Source of the DNA: Stenotrophomonas rhizophila
GTDB lineage: Bacteria > Pseudomonadota > Gammaproteobacteria > Xanthomonadales > Xanthomonadaceae
Direction: 5' to 3'
Assembly: GCF_003651185.1 (NCBI RefSeq)
Contig: NZ_RCDC01000005.1
Span: forward strand, 381,029 to 445,028
Length of the DNA stretch: 64,000 bases
Below the pieces are notes generated by a model. The model did not search any database and was not told where the DNA came from. It saw only the letters and a list, made by a program, of their open reading frames with translations. The position numbers and the translations under genes are program-made. Shown here in pieces: positions 38,901 through 47,605 of the stretch (positions within the stretch are counted from its first letter, which is position 1; the number at the start of each line of letters is the position of its first letter).

Positions 38901-39293
38901 AACCTGATGAGCTTCGGCGGTGGTCGAGCCAATGGCGGGCCCGTGCGCGGGTCCACGCTGTACGAAGTGGGCGAGGGCGGCAAGCCGGAACTGTTCAACG
39001 ATGGCCGCGGACGAACGTACCTGATCCCCGGGAACAACGGGAACGTGGTGCCGGCCGCGCCAACGTCCACGGGCAGTGCCAGTGCCGCTGCACCTACCCC
39101 GCAGTTCAACATCACCATCAACGGCGCGACTGGTGGAGGGACCGCCACAGCGAAGCCGAACCAAAGCGGCGGGGCCGACATTGAGGTAATGCTGGATCAG
39201 ATGGAAGGACGGATTGCTGGCAACTTCGCCCAAGGCGTGAGCCCCCTAAACAGTGCACTTGAAGGCCGATATGACGTTGCTGCTCGCGTATAG
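35916..39293 (+). CDS. Tape measure protein
   Basis: 1125 residues from ATG 35916 (GGGAGT 8 bases upstream; a TTG 6 bp earlier is in frame). The N-terminus (ADIAELGYKVDSSGLVEGTKALDD) and long Ala/Gln/Glu coiled coils up to residue 320 lead to a hydrophobic segment at about 330-370 (TGLAVGGTVAAIAGVAVVAA). The C-terminus carries the lambda gpH-type end (NGGPVRGSTLYEVGEGGKPELF). It sets tail length and travels with the DNA. 1125 residues would predict a tail of roughly 170 nm, using about 1.5 Angstrom per residue. Confidence 0.93.
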   Translation: MADIAELGYKVDSSGLVEGTKALDDNAAAAEKTGNAAARLEKEYQSMSRTVDQSSKALGDRLGGALDRIGVGTGSVIAELQTLNRTQSEVLAALGGLDTRLTGTASALKAYEAAGQQAAAAVTSTATASQRLETDLAAQEARYRSVAREAVAYAESTRGANLSDRALAEAAREATSAYDSRAAVTARMGTEQERLAARAKSLQEAEARATNQAKDAARATQAQELNLKKLLGQIDPTVAGLNRLADMEDRLAKARDLGLIKPQVFQQYQAQLEATRAKTLAAAQGTGTLSGQLGQLNLRSVETQQSLVSLIRSLATGDIGQAQSSITSLTARTGALSSAFTLTGLAVGGTVAAIAGVAVVAAKGYMEMRQLEGIVTATGNASGYTTDQLMHMRSELGSATGNYKDATAAISMLVSEGRASGQALELIASSAVNLSTLTGSSISSTVNEIEALATGGADALVKLNDRYNFLTPEIYRHIEAVREQRGDYAATQSALEQFDQVMNERAENMAESAGVVERAWKGALAAFRGTMEEIKSIGRNDLDSQIGRLKDDLAFFQTLQRSPIPGDATRGNAGVQEMQRRIEQLSEWKQELDDGAKILGQIAQHGKDVVVTERDMARERAAADEALKGRLAGLDREASKLLARNKIIELYNKLDVDAYDINGKKLPPDSRLLDGSMERLIARSNADIDKQFNKRDGLGKKNADDNSVQTFIANVERQITANQQLADSGDKVTASDRMVIQARQMLADKTNNMTAATRTLLQAMIPQLEASDAQAQAEVQRQRGMQASLALTERLTQLEKQRQEQADIDLMGIGRGGDATQMLQRQLDIQRQFLREQEKLDKAYNSDRLSLTAEAAVIRKAQYDQDTASLQTSLNNSLDIERNYQERRAAMLGDWRTGVNRVWADYVSAAGNASDQAGSLVSNSLSGMEDALVRLAQTGKLSFTSLANSIIADLARIAAKQAAVGLFNAVAGAWGGGSTYTGSGTGAGSIGSFGNNLMSFGGGRANGGPVRGSTLYEVGEGGKPELFNDGRGRTYLIPGNNGNVVPAAPTSTGSASAAAPTPQFNITINGATGGGTATAKPNQSGGADIEVMLDQMEGRIAGNFAQGVSPLNSALEGRYDVAARV

Positions 39294-39334
39294 CGGCGCA
39301 ATCACTTCACACCCCTGCAACCGAGCGACGAACA

Positions 39335-39691
39335 ATGGCCGTATTTCCGAACAACGCGATAATCAGGCTCTCCGGCTTTTCCGAGGAGTTAGACCCGTCG
39401 GTGGAGCGGGTGGAGATGGAGCGCGGCGTGCCCAAGCAGCGTGTCATCAACAGCCAGGTTATGGCGACGATTACCGCCACTGTGCTTTTTAAGGCCCCCG
39501 AGGACATCTCTGCATTCGAGGAATGGTATTTCGGTGAGCTGGGCCGGGTCGGCTGGTTCACCTTCGCGCATCCCAGAACAGGGGAGCCCCTGACGGTCCG
39601 GTTCGTCGGAGGGCAGATCGGCACTCTCACTGCACAGGCGCCTCGGGGCTTCTATTCCCAGCGACAAGTCACCTTGGAGTATCTGCGATGA
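39335..39691 (+). CDS. Minor tail protein, distal tail candidate
   Basis: 118 residues, beta-rich; NAIIRLSGFSEELDPSVERVEME, then EEWYFGELGRVGWFTFAHPRTGE and the end YSQRQVTLEYLR. Position right after the tape measure corresponds to lambda M/L or distal-tail proteins. The exact family was not recognised. It overlaps the next gene by 4 bp. Confidence 0.7.
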   Translation: MAVFPNNAIIRLSGFSEELDPSVERVEMERGVPKQRVINSQVMATITATVLFKAPEDISAFEEWYFGELGRVGWFTFAHPRTGEPLTVRFVGGQIGTLTAQAPRGFYSQRQVTLEYLR

Positions 39692-40149
39692 GCACCTTCG
39701 CCGAACGCCGCCAGCGGGTGACCGACACCACCGGCACGCTGGTGCTGCTGGAAGTGTCTGCCCCGTCATTTGCCGAGGTACTTCGAATCGTCAACGACAC
39801 CCAGGACTGGGTCAGCAACGGGATGGTTTACACCGGCGTGCAGTTCGGGTTCAAACTGCCGGACGATGTGAGTGGCCAGGCGCCACGGGCGCAGCTCGTG
39901 CTCAGCAACGTGGGCCGGGCAATCACGGAGGACTTGGAGCGGCTCGCTCCGGGCGAGCTCGTCACTGCGAGGCTGATGATCACGGACCGCGCCGACCCCA
40001 ACCTCATCGAACAGGATCACTACCTGCCTATGACAAGCGTCTCGGTGAACACCCAGACGGCCACGGCTGCATGCGGTGTTGACTATCTGACCCGCCAACA
40101 GGCCGTGCGTCTGCGTTTCAACCCGCAGACGTCGCCGGGGCTGTTCTGA
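39688..40149 (+). CDS. DUF1833-type minor tail protein
   Basis: 153 residues with the DUF1833 pattern: TLVLLEVSAPSFAEVLRIVNDT, YTGVQFGFKLPDDVSGQAPRAQL, LSNVGRAITEDLERLAPGELV and the terminal SPGLF. These proteins lie between the tape measure and the NlpC-like gene and are probably part of the tail tip. One-base overlap with the next start (TGATG). Confidence 0.8.
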   Translation: MSTFAERRQRVTDTTGTLVLLEVSAPSFAEVLRIVNDTQDWVSNGMVYTGVQFGFKLPDDVSGQAPRAQLVLSNVGRAITEDLERLAPGELVTARLMITDRADPNLIEQDHYLPMTSVSVNTQTATAACGVDYLTRQQAVRLRFNPQTSPGLF

Positions 40150-40544
40150 TGCGGCTGGCTGACGTTGAGCGGTTCACCGCGATCCCGTACGACGCCGACA
40201 CATTTGATTGCGCCGACCTGGTCGCCCTGGTGCAGCGCGAGTTGTTCGGGCGCTCTGTGGTGATGCCAGGGCGGCGCCCTCGCGGCGCGCGCGGCGCTGC
40301 CGAGCTGGGTGACCTCTCCGCTCCCTATGCACGCCTTCGCGAGGGGCCGCCGCAGGACGGCGACCTCGTGCTCATGTTCGACCACGGACAACGCAGCCCC
40401 GGCCATGCCGGGGTTTTCTTTTTCCTGGCCCATGAAGGCTGGGTTCTTCACAGCAACGAACAGAACGCGTGCAGCGTTCTCCATCGCGTTCGCGAGATTG
40501 ATGGCTTCGGCCTGCGCATTGAAGGATTCTACGAATGGCTCTGA
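40149..40544 (+). CDS. NlpC/P60-like tail assembly protein (gpK-like)
   Basis: 131 residues. Candidate catalytic Cys in FDCADLVALVQRELFG (about residue 21) and His in SPGHAGVFFFLAH (about 87). The fold is that of NlpC/P60 cysteine peptidases, which in tails cleave peptidoglycan or process tip proteins. Smaller than lambda K, which also carries a JAB domain. Confidence 0.82.
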   Translation: MRLADVERFTAIPYDADTFDCADLVALVQRELFGRSVVMPGRRPRGARGAAELGDLSAPYARLREGPPQDGDLVLMFDHGQRSPGHAGVFFFLAHEGWVLHSNEQNACSVLHRVREIDGFGLRIEGFYEWL

Positions 40545-43500
40545 TGAGCAACCCCGCCGCCGGCCGCCTGATCGTCACCCCCCACCCTGTGCTGGTGGAC
40601 GGACAGCGCAACGTGGTCGCCGATCTCCGTCCGGGCGAGTCGCTGTTCCGCTTCCTGATGCGGCATGTGGAGGATCTCGACGGGCAGCGATGGGACGTCA
40701 CCATCGGGGGCAAGGCGGTGCCGCGGCACCTGTGGCACCAAGTGTTCCCGAAGCATGGCCAGCTGATCGAGCTGCGTGGCGGCGTTGGCAAAGCCGCGAT
40801 CGCGATCGTGGCGATGATCGCGCTGACGTATTTCACCTTCGGCATCGGCACGGCGGCCGCTGCCGGCATGTGGGGCGCGGGAGCCGTTGCTTCGACCTAC
40901 GGGGCCTTGGCCGCCACAGCGGTGTACATGGCCGGCGCGGTGCTGATCAACCAAGTGCTGGCGCCGAAGCAGCCCAAGGCCAGCCAGGCTGCGCCGACGA
41001 GCTACTCCATCAGTGCCGGGCGCAACCGCGCCCGCGCGTATGAGCCCTATGGCCTGGCCTTCGGATCCATCCGCATCGCGCCGGATCTGATCAGCCAGCC
41101 CTATACCCACTACGAGGGCGATGATCAGTACCTGTCGATGGTGCTGACCCCGGGGATCAACGTCGATAGCGTGGAGGCGATCTACAACGGCGAGGTGCTG
41201 CTTTCCAGCTACGACGGCGTGCAGGTCTGGCACAACGGCTTCCCCGGCATGCCCAACCAAGAGTTACCGCTGTATAGCAACGCCGACGTACGCGATGGCG
41301 GCACGCTGCTGGACACCTCCAGCGATCCCAAGGGGAGGCCGGGCGATTGGGTGCAGCGTTCCAGCTCGGCGGGTGCCGTGCGGCTGATGGTGGGGATCGA
41401 GTTTCAGCTGTACGACAAGACCAGCAAGGGCAAGGACAAGGAGAACCGAGAACAGATCCAGATCCAGTATCGCCCCACCGGTACGACGGGCTGGCAGAAC
41501 TTCGGCAATTACGCGGTACGCGGCAGCACGGCCAAGACTCAGCGCGCCAGCTACGCGATCGACGTGGCCGAGGGGCAGTACGATGTGCGCGTGCGGGTCG
41601 CCGGTCAGAACACTGACGGCAGCGGCGCCCAAGCCTCTTTCACCTGGACCACGCTGACCAGCATCCAGCGAGACACGGCCACCTACTCGGGCATTGCGCG
41701 CATCGGCGTCCGCATGAAGGCCACCGGCCAGCTCAACGGCGCGCCCGACGAGCTGCGCACCGTTGTGCACGCGCGCCCGGTCCCGGTGTGGAAGGGTGAC
41801 CAGTGGGTTACTGAGCGCAGCAGCAACCCGGGCGCCCAGATCCTCGCGTACGCGCGCGGGATCTACGCCCTCGATGGCACGCTGCTGGCCGGCATGGCGT
41901 TGCCCGACTGCCAGATCGACATCGAGGGACTGAAAGCCTTCATGCTCCATTGTGAGGCGGAAGGCTTCACCTATAACCACTGGGTCACCGACGTGCGCAG
42001 CCACCAGCAGGTGCTGGACGTGGTCGCACTCGCTGGCTTCGGCCAGGTGTGCTGGCCGCGCGGCCGGCTCTCTGTGGCTTGGGCGGCGGACGAGCAGCCC
42101 CTGTCCGGCGTGGTCAATATGGCCACGATCAAGAAGGGGCAGTTCCAGGTCGATTACATGCTGGCCAACACGGCCGACGGCATAGAGTACTCCTACCTGG
42201 ACGGTGCGACCTGGGAGGCAAAGACGCTGCGCGTGCCGGCGCCGGGCGTCACCACGATGCTCAACCCGGCTCAGGTAACCGGGGAGGGCGTCACGACAGA
42301 GGCCCACGCGGCCATGCTCGCGCGCTGGCACCTCGCGCAGACCCTCTATCAGTACAAGTCCATCGGCTACAGCACGGACATTGAGCACCTTTCCTACAGT
42401 CGCATGTCGATGCTGGCGCTGCAGCACGATATGACCCAGTGGGGCTTCGGCGGCCGGATCATGGGTGCTGTCGAGGTGGGCGGCCGCATGGTACTGCAGC
42501 TGGATGAGCCGGTCCCGGCCCCGCCCCAGGGCAGCGCCTTCGTGGGTCTGCGCATCCCCGGCGAGCGGGTGTACCGCGTGATGCGCGTGAGGCCATTCAC
42601 GGGCACCGCGAAGGAGTTGACACTGGTGGATCCGTGGCCGCGCGATGCTGCAGTACCGGGCGACAGCGAGGCCAACCCGGCATGGGACACGATCTGGATC
42701 TACGACTTCAAACAGACCCCGGGCCTGCGCGTGCGCGTGACCGGCATTCGGCCGGAGAGCGATTTGAAGGGGGCAGCCGTGGAAGTCGTGGCCGAGAGCC
42801 GCGAGTTCTGGCATTACGTGAAGACCGGCGAGTACATTCCCTCGCCAAACGACTCGCTGCTGCAGACCAGGCCGGTGGCCAGCGAACTCATGATCACTGA
42901 GCGCCAAGTGGTGCAGGGCGACACCGAGTACACCGAGCTGCAGGCCACCTTCGCGGTGTCCGGCCCGGTGGGCGACTCGAGGGTGCTGAGCGACATCGAC
43001 GGGAACGGGGAGCTGGAAGAGGTGGCACGCACGGTCACCCGCACCGCGGCGTGGCGCATTCCCGGGGCCGGCACGTACCCGATCGCCGTGCGGCCCTACA
43101 GCCCCGACGGTGCCGCCGGCGTTGCAGCTTCGTTGATCTACACCACACAGGGCGCCGATGCGCCACCTGTGCTGGTGGACTTCTTTGACGTAGAACAGCT
43201 GAGCGGCGGCGTACGCCGCTACACGTGGGGCTTCTTCAGCGACACCATCCAGTCGGCCAACTTTGCCGGCGTTGAGATCCGGTATCACGCCGGCACCGAG
43301 CCACACGCTTGGGAGCAGATGACTCCGCTCGGCGATGACGGGTATCACGCTGCGGCCTTTGAGGCGGTATTGCCCGCTGCCGGCCTGTGGACCTTTGCCT
43401 GTCGTTCGCGCAACACGGCCAGCACGCTGTCGAGTCAGGCGCGGACGGTTCAGGTCGAGCTGAAGGCGAACCTGGGCGAGGTCATCGACGGGTTGGACGG

Positions 43501-45583
43501 CCGCATTGATGAGACCTACGAGCAGGCGCTAGCGGCGAACAACAGAATCACCGAGGAGATCCTCAAGCGCATCGCCGAGGATCTGCGCGTTGCCAATGAA
43601 GCCGTAGCGGCGGCGCGCGCCTACACCGACGCCCAGGTGGCCGCGCTCAACGGCATTCTGGAAGACATCGTGGGTGCCGACGAATGGGCTGCCGACGCTG
43701 AGTACCCGGTCGGTGATTTCGTGCGCCGAGCTGGCGTGCTGTACCGGGCGTTGGTGGAGAACAACGGTGTGGAGCCTGGCAGTGATCCGGCGGTGTGGCA
43801 GGCGATCGGCGAGTACACCTCGGTAGGTGAGGCGCTGGCCGCCGCCATCAGCATGTCCACCCAGAACGCTACAGACCTGCAGACCGAGGCCGCGCGCCTG
43901 GATGCACTGCTGGTCCGCATGCCGGCCGGGAACGGCACCTTGGCGACGGCGGCGAGCGTAACCGAGCAGATCAATGTGGTCGCCAACCGGGTGGAGGCCA
44001 TTGCGCAGCGAACCAACGTGTTGGAGGCGGCGCTACCGGGCTTGGCAACCAATGCCTACGTGCGGCAGCTGGACGAGGCACAGACGAACGTGGCCATGGC
44101 CCTGGGCCGACGGATCGATCAGACCAATGCGGTTCTGGCCGGGAAGGCCGAGGCCGGAACGGTGCAGCAGATCCAGTCCAATGTTGAGCAGCTCGGTGGG
44201 ACGGTGAGCGCGCAGGGCACGGCGCTAACGCAGGTGAAAGCCCAGCTCGGTGGCACGCCGAACATGCTGAAGGACTCATCCTTTGCGCGCGGATTCACCT
44301 ATTGGGCACAGCCGGGTGGGCTCGGCATCGTCAATGAGCCGCGCTACGGCAACTACATGTACGCTCCCCCGATCTCGGGCGGTACGGCCAGCCCGCAGAC
44401 GGTGCAGACGGGCCAAGGCGTCTACGTGTTCAGCGGCGAGGTGTACCGCAACAGCAATGCCGGCACGGTTCGGCTCGAAGTCGCGGCGTACAACGCGAAT
44501 GGCTACATCGGAGCGGTTTCGGCTCTCAGCGATCCATCGATCGTCGGACAGTGGCAACAGGTCTACATCGCCATCGCCGCGCCTCCGGGGACGACGTACT
44601 TGGTTTGCCGCCCCATCTGGGAGAACACCAACGCCAACAACTCGATCCGGCGCATGAAGCTGGAGCTTGGACTGACCCCAACGCTCTGGACCGACGATAC
44701 GGCGGTTCAGCTGGAGGCGACCGCGACGCAGATCCTCGAAGCCCGTGCCGTGCAGCTGGAGAATGGCCAGACCGTTCTGATGGGGCGCGCAGGCGTGCTG
44801 GTGGACGTCAACAACCGTGTCATCGGCTGGGCGGCCAACAACGACGGTAAGCGCGGCATCTTCGACATCGTTGCCGACGCCTTGAACGTGAGCGATCCCA
44901 ACGGAACCGGCAGCACCACCTTTGAGGATGGGCGTTGGGTCACGCGCTGGGCCAACAGCGGCTATATCCTGGTTCAAGGCAAGCCCTTCGGAAACCTGGG
45001 CGACCTGGTCATGTACTACGGGCAGGGCAGCGACCCGGCCACGGTGGTCAAGGCGAATGCCAAGTTCGCGCTGGATACGGCCGGCAACGTCTTCATCGCC
45101 GGCGCGCTCTACACCGGGGGCATCTCGCGCGGTTTCAAGAGCAGCACCACTGTGGCGCAGGGCGTAGCGGTGGAAACTGGCTATCTCGGCCGGCTGGGCC
45201 GGGAGGTGCAGGTGGGTGGGCGCTTCCAGTACCAATACCAGCAGCAGTACAACGGCGCGTCGTCGGTGATCACCCTGGGGCCAGGCAGCACCTCGGCGGT
45301 GGTCGTGCTGGAACGCAACTTCGCCGGCGACCCCACTTGGACAGAGCTGTCGCGGTTGACGTTGGGCGGGAGCGATGACGTGTTCAACGAGCAGGGGGCA
45401 GCGTCATTCATCACTCAGACGATCAGCGGACAGATCTTCGCCACCGACGTGGCGAGCGCCCGCCAGACAAGCTTCCGCACGCGTGTGCTGAGCTACGACC
45501 GACGTGAACACAGCGTCAGCAATCCCGGTCCAACGCCGCTGGCTCTCCAATCTCAGTATCAGTCCATCGAATCCATGGAGTAA
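40535..45583 (+). CDS. Host-specificity tail tip protein (gpJ/TipJ-like)
   Basis: 1682 residues, the largest gene here. The N-terminus has RLIVTPHPVLVDGQRNVVADL and, at about 88-140, two hydrophobic helices (AAIAIVAMIALTYFTFGIG and AALAATAVYMAGAVLINQVL-like) as in TipJ relatives with a gpI-like leader. The middle has repeated fibronectin-like segments, the region 1000-1250 is coiled-coil with repeated Asn/Gln/Ala, and the C-terminal 400 residues are beta-rich and carry the likely receptor-binding part. It overlaps the NlpC-like gene by 10 bp. It should decide host range. Confidence 0.92.
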   Translation: MALMSNPAAGRLIVTPHPVLVDGQRNVVADLRPGESLFRFLMRHVEDLDGQRWDVTIGGKAVPRHLWHQVFPKHGQLIELRGGVGKAAIAIVAMIALTYFTFGIGTAAAAGMWGAGAVASTYGALAATAVYMAGAVLINQVLAPKQPKASQAAPTSYSISAGRNRARAYEPYGLAFGSIRIAPDLISQPYTHYEGDDQYLSMVLTPGINVDSVEAIYNGEVLLSSYDGVQVWHNGFPGMPNQELPLYSNADVRDGGTLLDTSSDPKGRPGDWVQRSSSAGAVRLMVGIEFQLYDKTSKGKDKENREQIQIQYRPTGTTGWQNFGNYAVRGSTAKTQRASYAIDVAEGQYDVRVRVAGQNTDGSGAQASFTWTTLTSIQRDTATYSGIARIGVRMKATGQLNGAPDELRTVVHARPVPVWKGDQWVTERSSNPGAQILAYARGIYALDGTLLAGMALPDCQIDIEGLKAFMLHCEAEGFTYNHWVTDVRSHQQVLDVVALAGFGQVCWPRGRLSVAWAADEQPLSGVVNMATIKKGQFQVDYMLANTADGIEYSYLDGATWEAKTLRVPAPGVTTMLNPAQVTGEGVTTEAHAAMLARWHLAQTLYQYKSIGYSTDIEHLSYSRMSMLALQHDMTQWGFGGRIMGAVEVGGRMVLQLDEPVPAPPQGSAFVGLRIPGERVYRVMRVRPFTGTAKELTLVDPWPRDAAVPGDSEANPAWDTIWIYDFKQTPGLRVRVTGIRPESDLKGAAVEVVAESREFWHYVKTGEYIPSPNDSLLQTRPVASELMITERQVVQGDTEYTELQATFAVSGPVGDSRVLSDIDGNGELEEVARTVTRTAAWRIPGAGTYPIAVRPYSPDGAAGVAASLIYTTQGADAPPVLVDFFDVEQLSGGVRRYTWGFFSDTIQSANFAGVEIRYHAGTEPHAWEQMTPLGDDGYHAAAFEAVLPAAGLWTFACRSRNTASTLSSQARTVQVELKANLGEVIDGLDGRIDETYEQALAANNRITEEILKRIAEDLRVANEAVAAARAYTDAQVAALNGILEDIVGADEWAADAEYPVGDFVRRAGVLYRALVENNGVEPGSDPAVWQAIGEYTSVGEALAAAISMSTQNATDLQTEAARLDALLVRMPAGNGTLATAASVTEQINVVANRVEAIAQRTNVLEAALPGLATNAYVRQLDEAQTNVAMALGRRIDQTNAVLAGKAEAGTVQQIQSNVEQLGGTVSAQGTALTQVKAQLGGTPNMLKDSSFARGFTYWAQPGGLGIVNEPRYGNYMYAPPISGGTASPQTVQTGQGVYVFSGEVYRNSNAGTVRLEVAAYNANGYIGAVSALSDPSIVGQWQQVYIAIAAPPGTTYLVCRPIWENTNANNSIRRMKLELGLTPTLWTDDTAVQLEATATQILEARAVQLENGQTVLMGRAGVLVDVNNRVIGWAANNDGKRGIFDIVADALNVSDPNGTGSTTFEDGRWVTRWANSGYILVQGKPFGNLGDLVMYYGQGSDPATVVKANAKFALDTAGNVFIAGALYTGGISRGFKSSTTVAQGVAVETGYLGRLGREVQVGGRFQYQYQQQYNGASSVITLGPGSTSAVVVLERNFAGDPTWTELSRLTLGGSDDVFNEQGAASFITQTISGQIFATDVASARQTSFRTRVLSYDRREHSVSNPGPTPLALQSQYQSIESME

Positions 45584-45588
45584 CCGAC

Positions 45589-45957
45589 GTGTCTCTGATC
45601 CAATCGGAAAGCGGCAACAACGCGGTGGAGATGTTCGCCACCCGCATCGATGTGCAGTGGGACTTCCGCACCAACACCGGCCCGGTGCTTTTCCACTTCG
45701 AGCGAGTGGACTGGGATCGGGAGACCGGAATGGTCAACACGCGCGGGTATGAGCGGACGATCCGGCACGACATAGCGGGGCTGATCGGTGGCCAATACGC
45801 CATCATCGACCCCTTCACCGGCGAAGAGCTGGTGGAGCCCGGCTGGAAGCTGATGGCGATGATCAAGGCGGCGACCGAGCGCGTGTGGGATGCGGAGACG
45901 GCGCCTGTTGACGAGCAGACCAGCGGTGAGGGCGAGTCTCTCGCCGTCCCGTCGTAG
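45589..45957 (+). CDS. Small tail-associated protein, ends at amber codon
   Basis: 122 residues from GTG 45589 with GGAG upstream. MSLIQSESGNNAVEMFATRIDVQWDF... is beta-rich, then a Glu-rich C-terminus. It ends at TAG 45955-45957, after which the same frame continues for 22 more sense codons to TGA 46024-46026 and encodes GKVYAFTAVEDQEQVAA. A very similar ending occurs at 46835-46876. The amber may be a truncating mutation, or read-through may occur. Function unknown. Confidence 0.7.
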   Translation: MSLIQSESGNNAVEMFATRIDVQWDFRTNTGPVLFHFERVDWDRETGMVNTRGYERTIRHDIAGLIGGQYAIIDPFTGEELVEPGWKLMAMIKAATERVWDAETAPVDEQTSGEGESLAVPS

Positions 45958-46026
45958 GCTGCTTGGACCTTGGGCAAAGTCTATGCCTTTACCGCGGTGG
46001 AAGATCAGGAGCAGGTTGCTGCCTGA
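45958..46026 (+). pseudogene. In-frame continuation beyond the amber stop
   Basis: 22 codons (AAWTLGKVYAFTAVEDQEQVAA) in the frame of the upstream gene, closed by TGA. The FTAVED core is shared with the remnant at 46754-46876. It is either the lost C-terminus of the upstream gene or the 3' scrap of another gene fused there. Confidence 0.5.
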
Positions 46027-46286
46027 TCACGCCATCGACTTGAGCAGGGTGGGGTTATGGTCCGCGATTGCTTCACCCGCTTGGCCAATACCTCGAGACC
46101 TTCCACGGTAAGGTGCTCCGCCGCTCAATGTTGCCGGGCACCTAAAAACTATTGTGCTCGGTAGTTCCTTGGCCTAGCGTTGAGCTTGACAGACGAGAAT
46201 CGGCGCCATGTAATGGAACCGCACGGCATGAAGGATGGGTTCGCCGTGTAATCCAACTTGTTCAACCACGGAAAAGGATGAAGTAC

Positions 46287-46736
46287 GTGAAGACGAACGC
46301 TTTGAATGCCCTGTTGGCGGTATCTTTGATGTTTGGTGGAGCATGGATTTGCTCAGATGCATCAGCCGCTCCGCGGCAAAATGCCAGTACGGTAACCACG
46401 ACCAAAGTGTATGCACCCGGGTCAGCCGAGAGTTCCTCCATTTATGCTTGGATCCGGGACAAGTCTCCTGAATATGCTCCTGTCGTAACTGGCACTGAGA
46501 TTTCAGTAACCACTACTACCGTTTCGAGCGACAAGGCTACCGTCGCTGCACTGCCATCTCCACCTGTGCCGCTCCCCACCTCGGGTACGCCCGGACAGAC
46601 GATTACTATCATTTCGACGTTTGCAAATGGTGGGTTTGAGTCTTGGACCTATACTTGGAACAGCCGTAGTGCCGGTGGCGGTTCTTGGGCTCTCTCCGGC
46701 TACGAATATAAGAAGGGTAATTTGAATATTCAGTAG
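46287..46736 (+). CDS. Secreted accessory protein (moron)
   Basis: 149 residues from GTG 46287, chosen because AAGGA lies 8 bases upstream; ATG 46278 would add MKY but has the ribosome site touching it. A clear signal peptide (KTNALNALLAVSLMFGGAWIC... cleavage near ASA-AP) leads to a Thr/Ser/Pro-rich mature domain (TTTVSSDKATVAALPSPPVPL) ending in aromatic-rich GGSWALSGYEYKKGN. The gene is AT-rich and lies past the last tail gene, where lysogenic-conversion genes are common. Target and function unknown. Confidence 0.72.
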   Translation: MKTNALNALLAVSLMFGGAWICSDASAAPRQNASTVTTTKVYAPGSAESSSIYAWIRDKSPEYAPVVTGTEISVTTTTVSSDKATVAALPSPPVPLPTSGTPGQTITIISTFANGGFESWTYTWNSRSAGGGSWALSGYEYKKGNLNIQ

Positions 46737-46753
46737 AGTCGGACTGCTGATAA

Positions 46754-46876
46754 GTATTTGCGGGTCGGACAAAGTTCGACCCGCTCAGCACGGTGGCGGC
46801 GGCCGCCGCAGGCGTTGTCGCCGGGCGCAACTACAAGTTCACTGCGGTCGAAGACCGCAAAGAGGCCGCGACCTGA
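46754..46876 (+). pseudogene. Remnant sharing the FTAVED C-terminal motif
   Basis: An open frame after TAA 46751-46753 without a start codon encodes KFDPLSTVAAAAAGVVAGRN, then YKFTAVEDRKEAAT and TGA. The end matches the extension after the amber stop at 45955 (YAFTAVEDQEQVAA). Two related 3' ends flank the secreted-protein gene, as expected if an insertion or recombination took place in this region. Confidence 0.5.
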
Positions 46877-46898
46877 CCGCTCAGTCCACCTGATCCAG

Positions 46899-46923
46899 AG
46901 CCCCGCTTAGGCGGGGCTTTTTC
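46899..46923 (+). terminator. Late-operon terminator
   Basis: Stem AGCCCCGC (46899-46906), loop TTAG, GCGGGGCT (46911-46918), followed by TTTTTCG. Strong and intrinsic, closing the plus-strand structural region. Confidence 0.88.
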
Positions 46924-46965
46924 GTTGTATCAATACCTGCGACCGGTTGGCCATATCCTGCGCGC

Positions 46966-47463
46966 ATGCTTCCTCCCGACTTCCGATGGCGCTCGGTCGC
47001 CAGCCGCCCTGACCAGCTACCCGATGCCATCTACTGCGGCACGACGGAGGTGCTGCGGCTATCGCAGCGCGTGGACGATAAGGTTTGGTGGGTCGAGGTG
47101 GATCGTCGTCTTGACGACCAGCACCGCGGCCGCCGGTTATGCACCAGCTACGAGCAGGGCGTAATCGGGTCGGAACTGTGGGCGGTAAGGCATCAGCAGC
47201 GGCTTCGCCTGGAGATCGACCAGCGCGAAGTGGCCCGCACGGCCCAGCGAAAGAACCGGACCTGGCAGGCAGTCCGCCGGCGTTGCCTCCGTATCGGCGC
47301 GTGCGACCGCCGGCGGCCACAGTTGCTGTATGGGTCAGAAGAGCATCGGAAAGGCGCGCTGGGCGCGCGCGAGGGCGGCTTCGCTATGGCGGCAGGCCGA
47401 CGAGCTGGACAGGAATCACAGCGGCGACTGGCCGGCGAGGGCGACTCGCCGCCGCGTCGCTGA
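46966..47463 (+). CDS. Hypothetical protein, C-terminus doubtful
   Basis: 165 residues from ATG 46966. Residues 1-120 (MLPPDFRWRSVASRPDQLPD..., VDDKVWWVEVDRRLDD, RQEVARTAQRKNRTWQAVRR-like) look like a real protein. The last 45 (GALGAREGGFAMAAGRRAGQ...) lie opposite a better frame (47330-47548) and look like frame-shifted sequence, so a frameshift near 47330 may have extended it. No family recognised. Confidence 0.55.
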   Translation: MLPPDFRWRSVASRPDQLPDAIYCGTTEVLRLSQRVDDKVWWVEVDRRLDDQHRGRRLCTSYEQGVIGSELWAVRHQQRLRLEIDQREVARTAQRKNRTWQAVRRRCLRIGACDRRRPQLLYGSEEHRKGALGAREGGFAMAAGRRAGQESQRRLAGEGDSPPRR

Positions 47464-47548
47464 TCGGCTCCGCGCCGAGGCCTCGCGGTTCGAAGGTATC
47501 GCCAACCGGCTACACCTCTACGACGACGAGCAGGCCGTATGGAGCTGA
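47330..47548 (+). CDS. Small basic protein, unknown function
   Basis: 72 residues from ATG 47330: MGQKSIGKARWARARAASLW..., then DRLRAEASRFEGIANRLHLYDDEQAVWS. Helical, Arg/Ala-rich with heptads; codon bias is better than in the overlapping 46966 frame. It overlaps that gene by 134 bp. Confidence 0.6.
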   Translation: MGQKSIGKARWARARAASLWRQADELDRNHSGDWPARATRRRVADRLRAEASRFEGIANRLHLYDDEQAVWS

Positions 47549-47605
47549 TAGTGATCCACACTGATTCGGCGCAGAACTTAAAAGATCGCCACGAGGGCAG
47601 TACTG

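Noticed and set aside
41264..43348. 694-codon minus-strand frame opposite the tail tip gene
   Set aside because: Shadow of a long high-GC gene; no start signal or recognisable motif.
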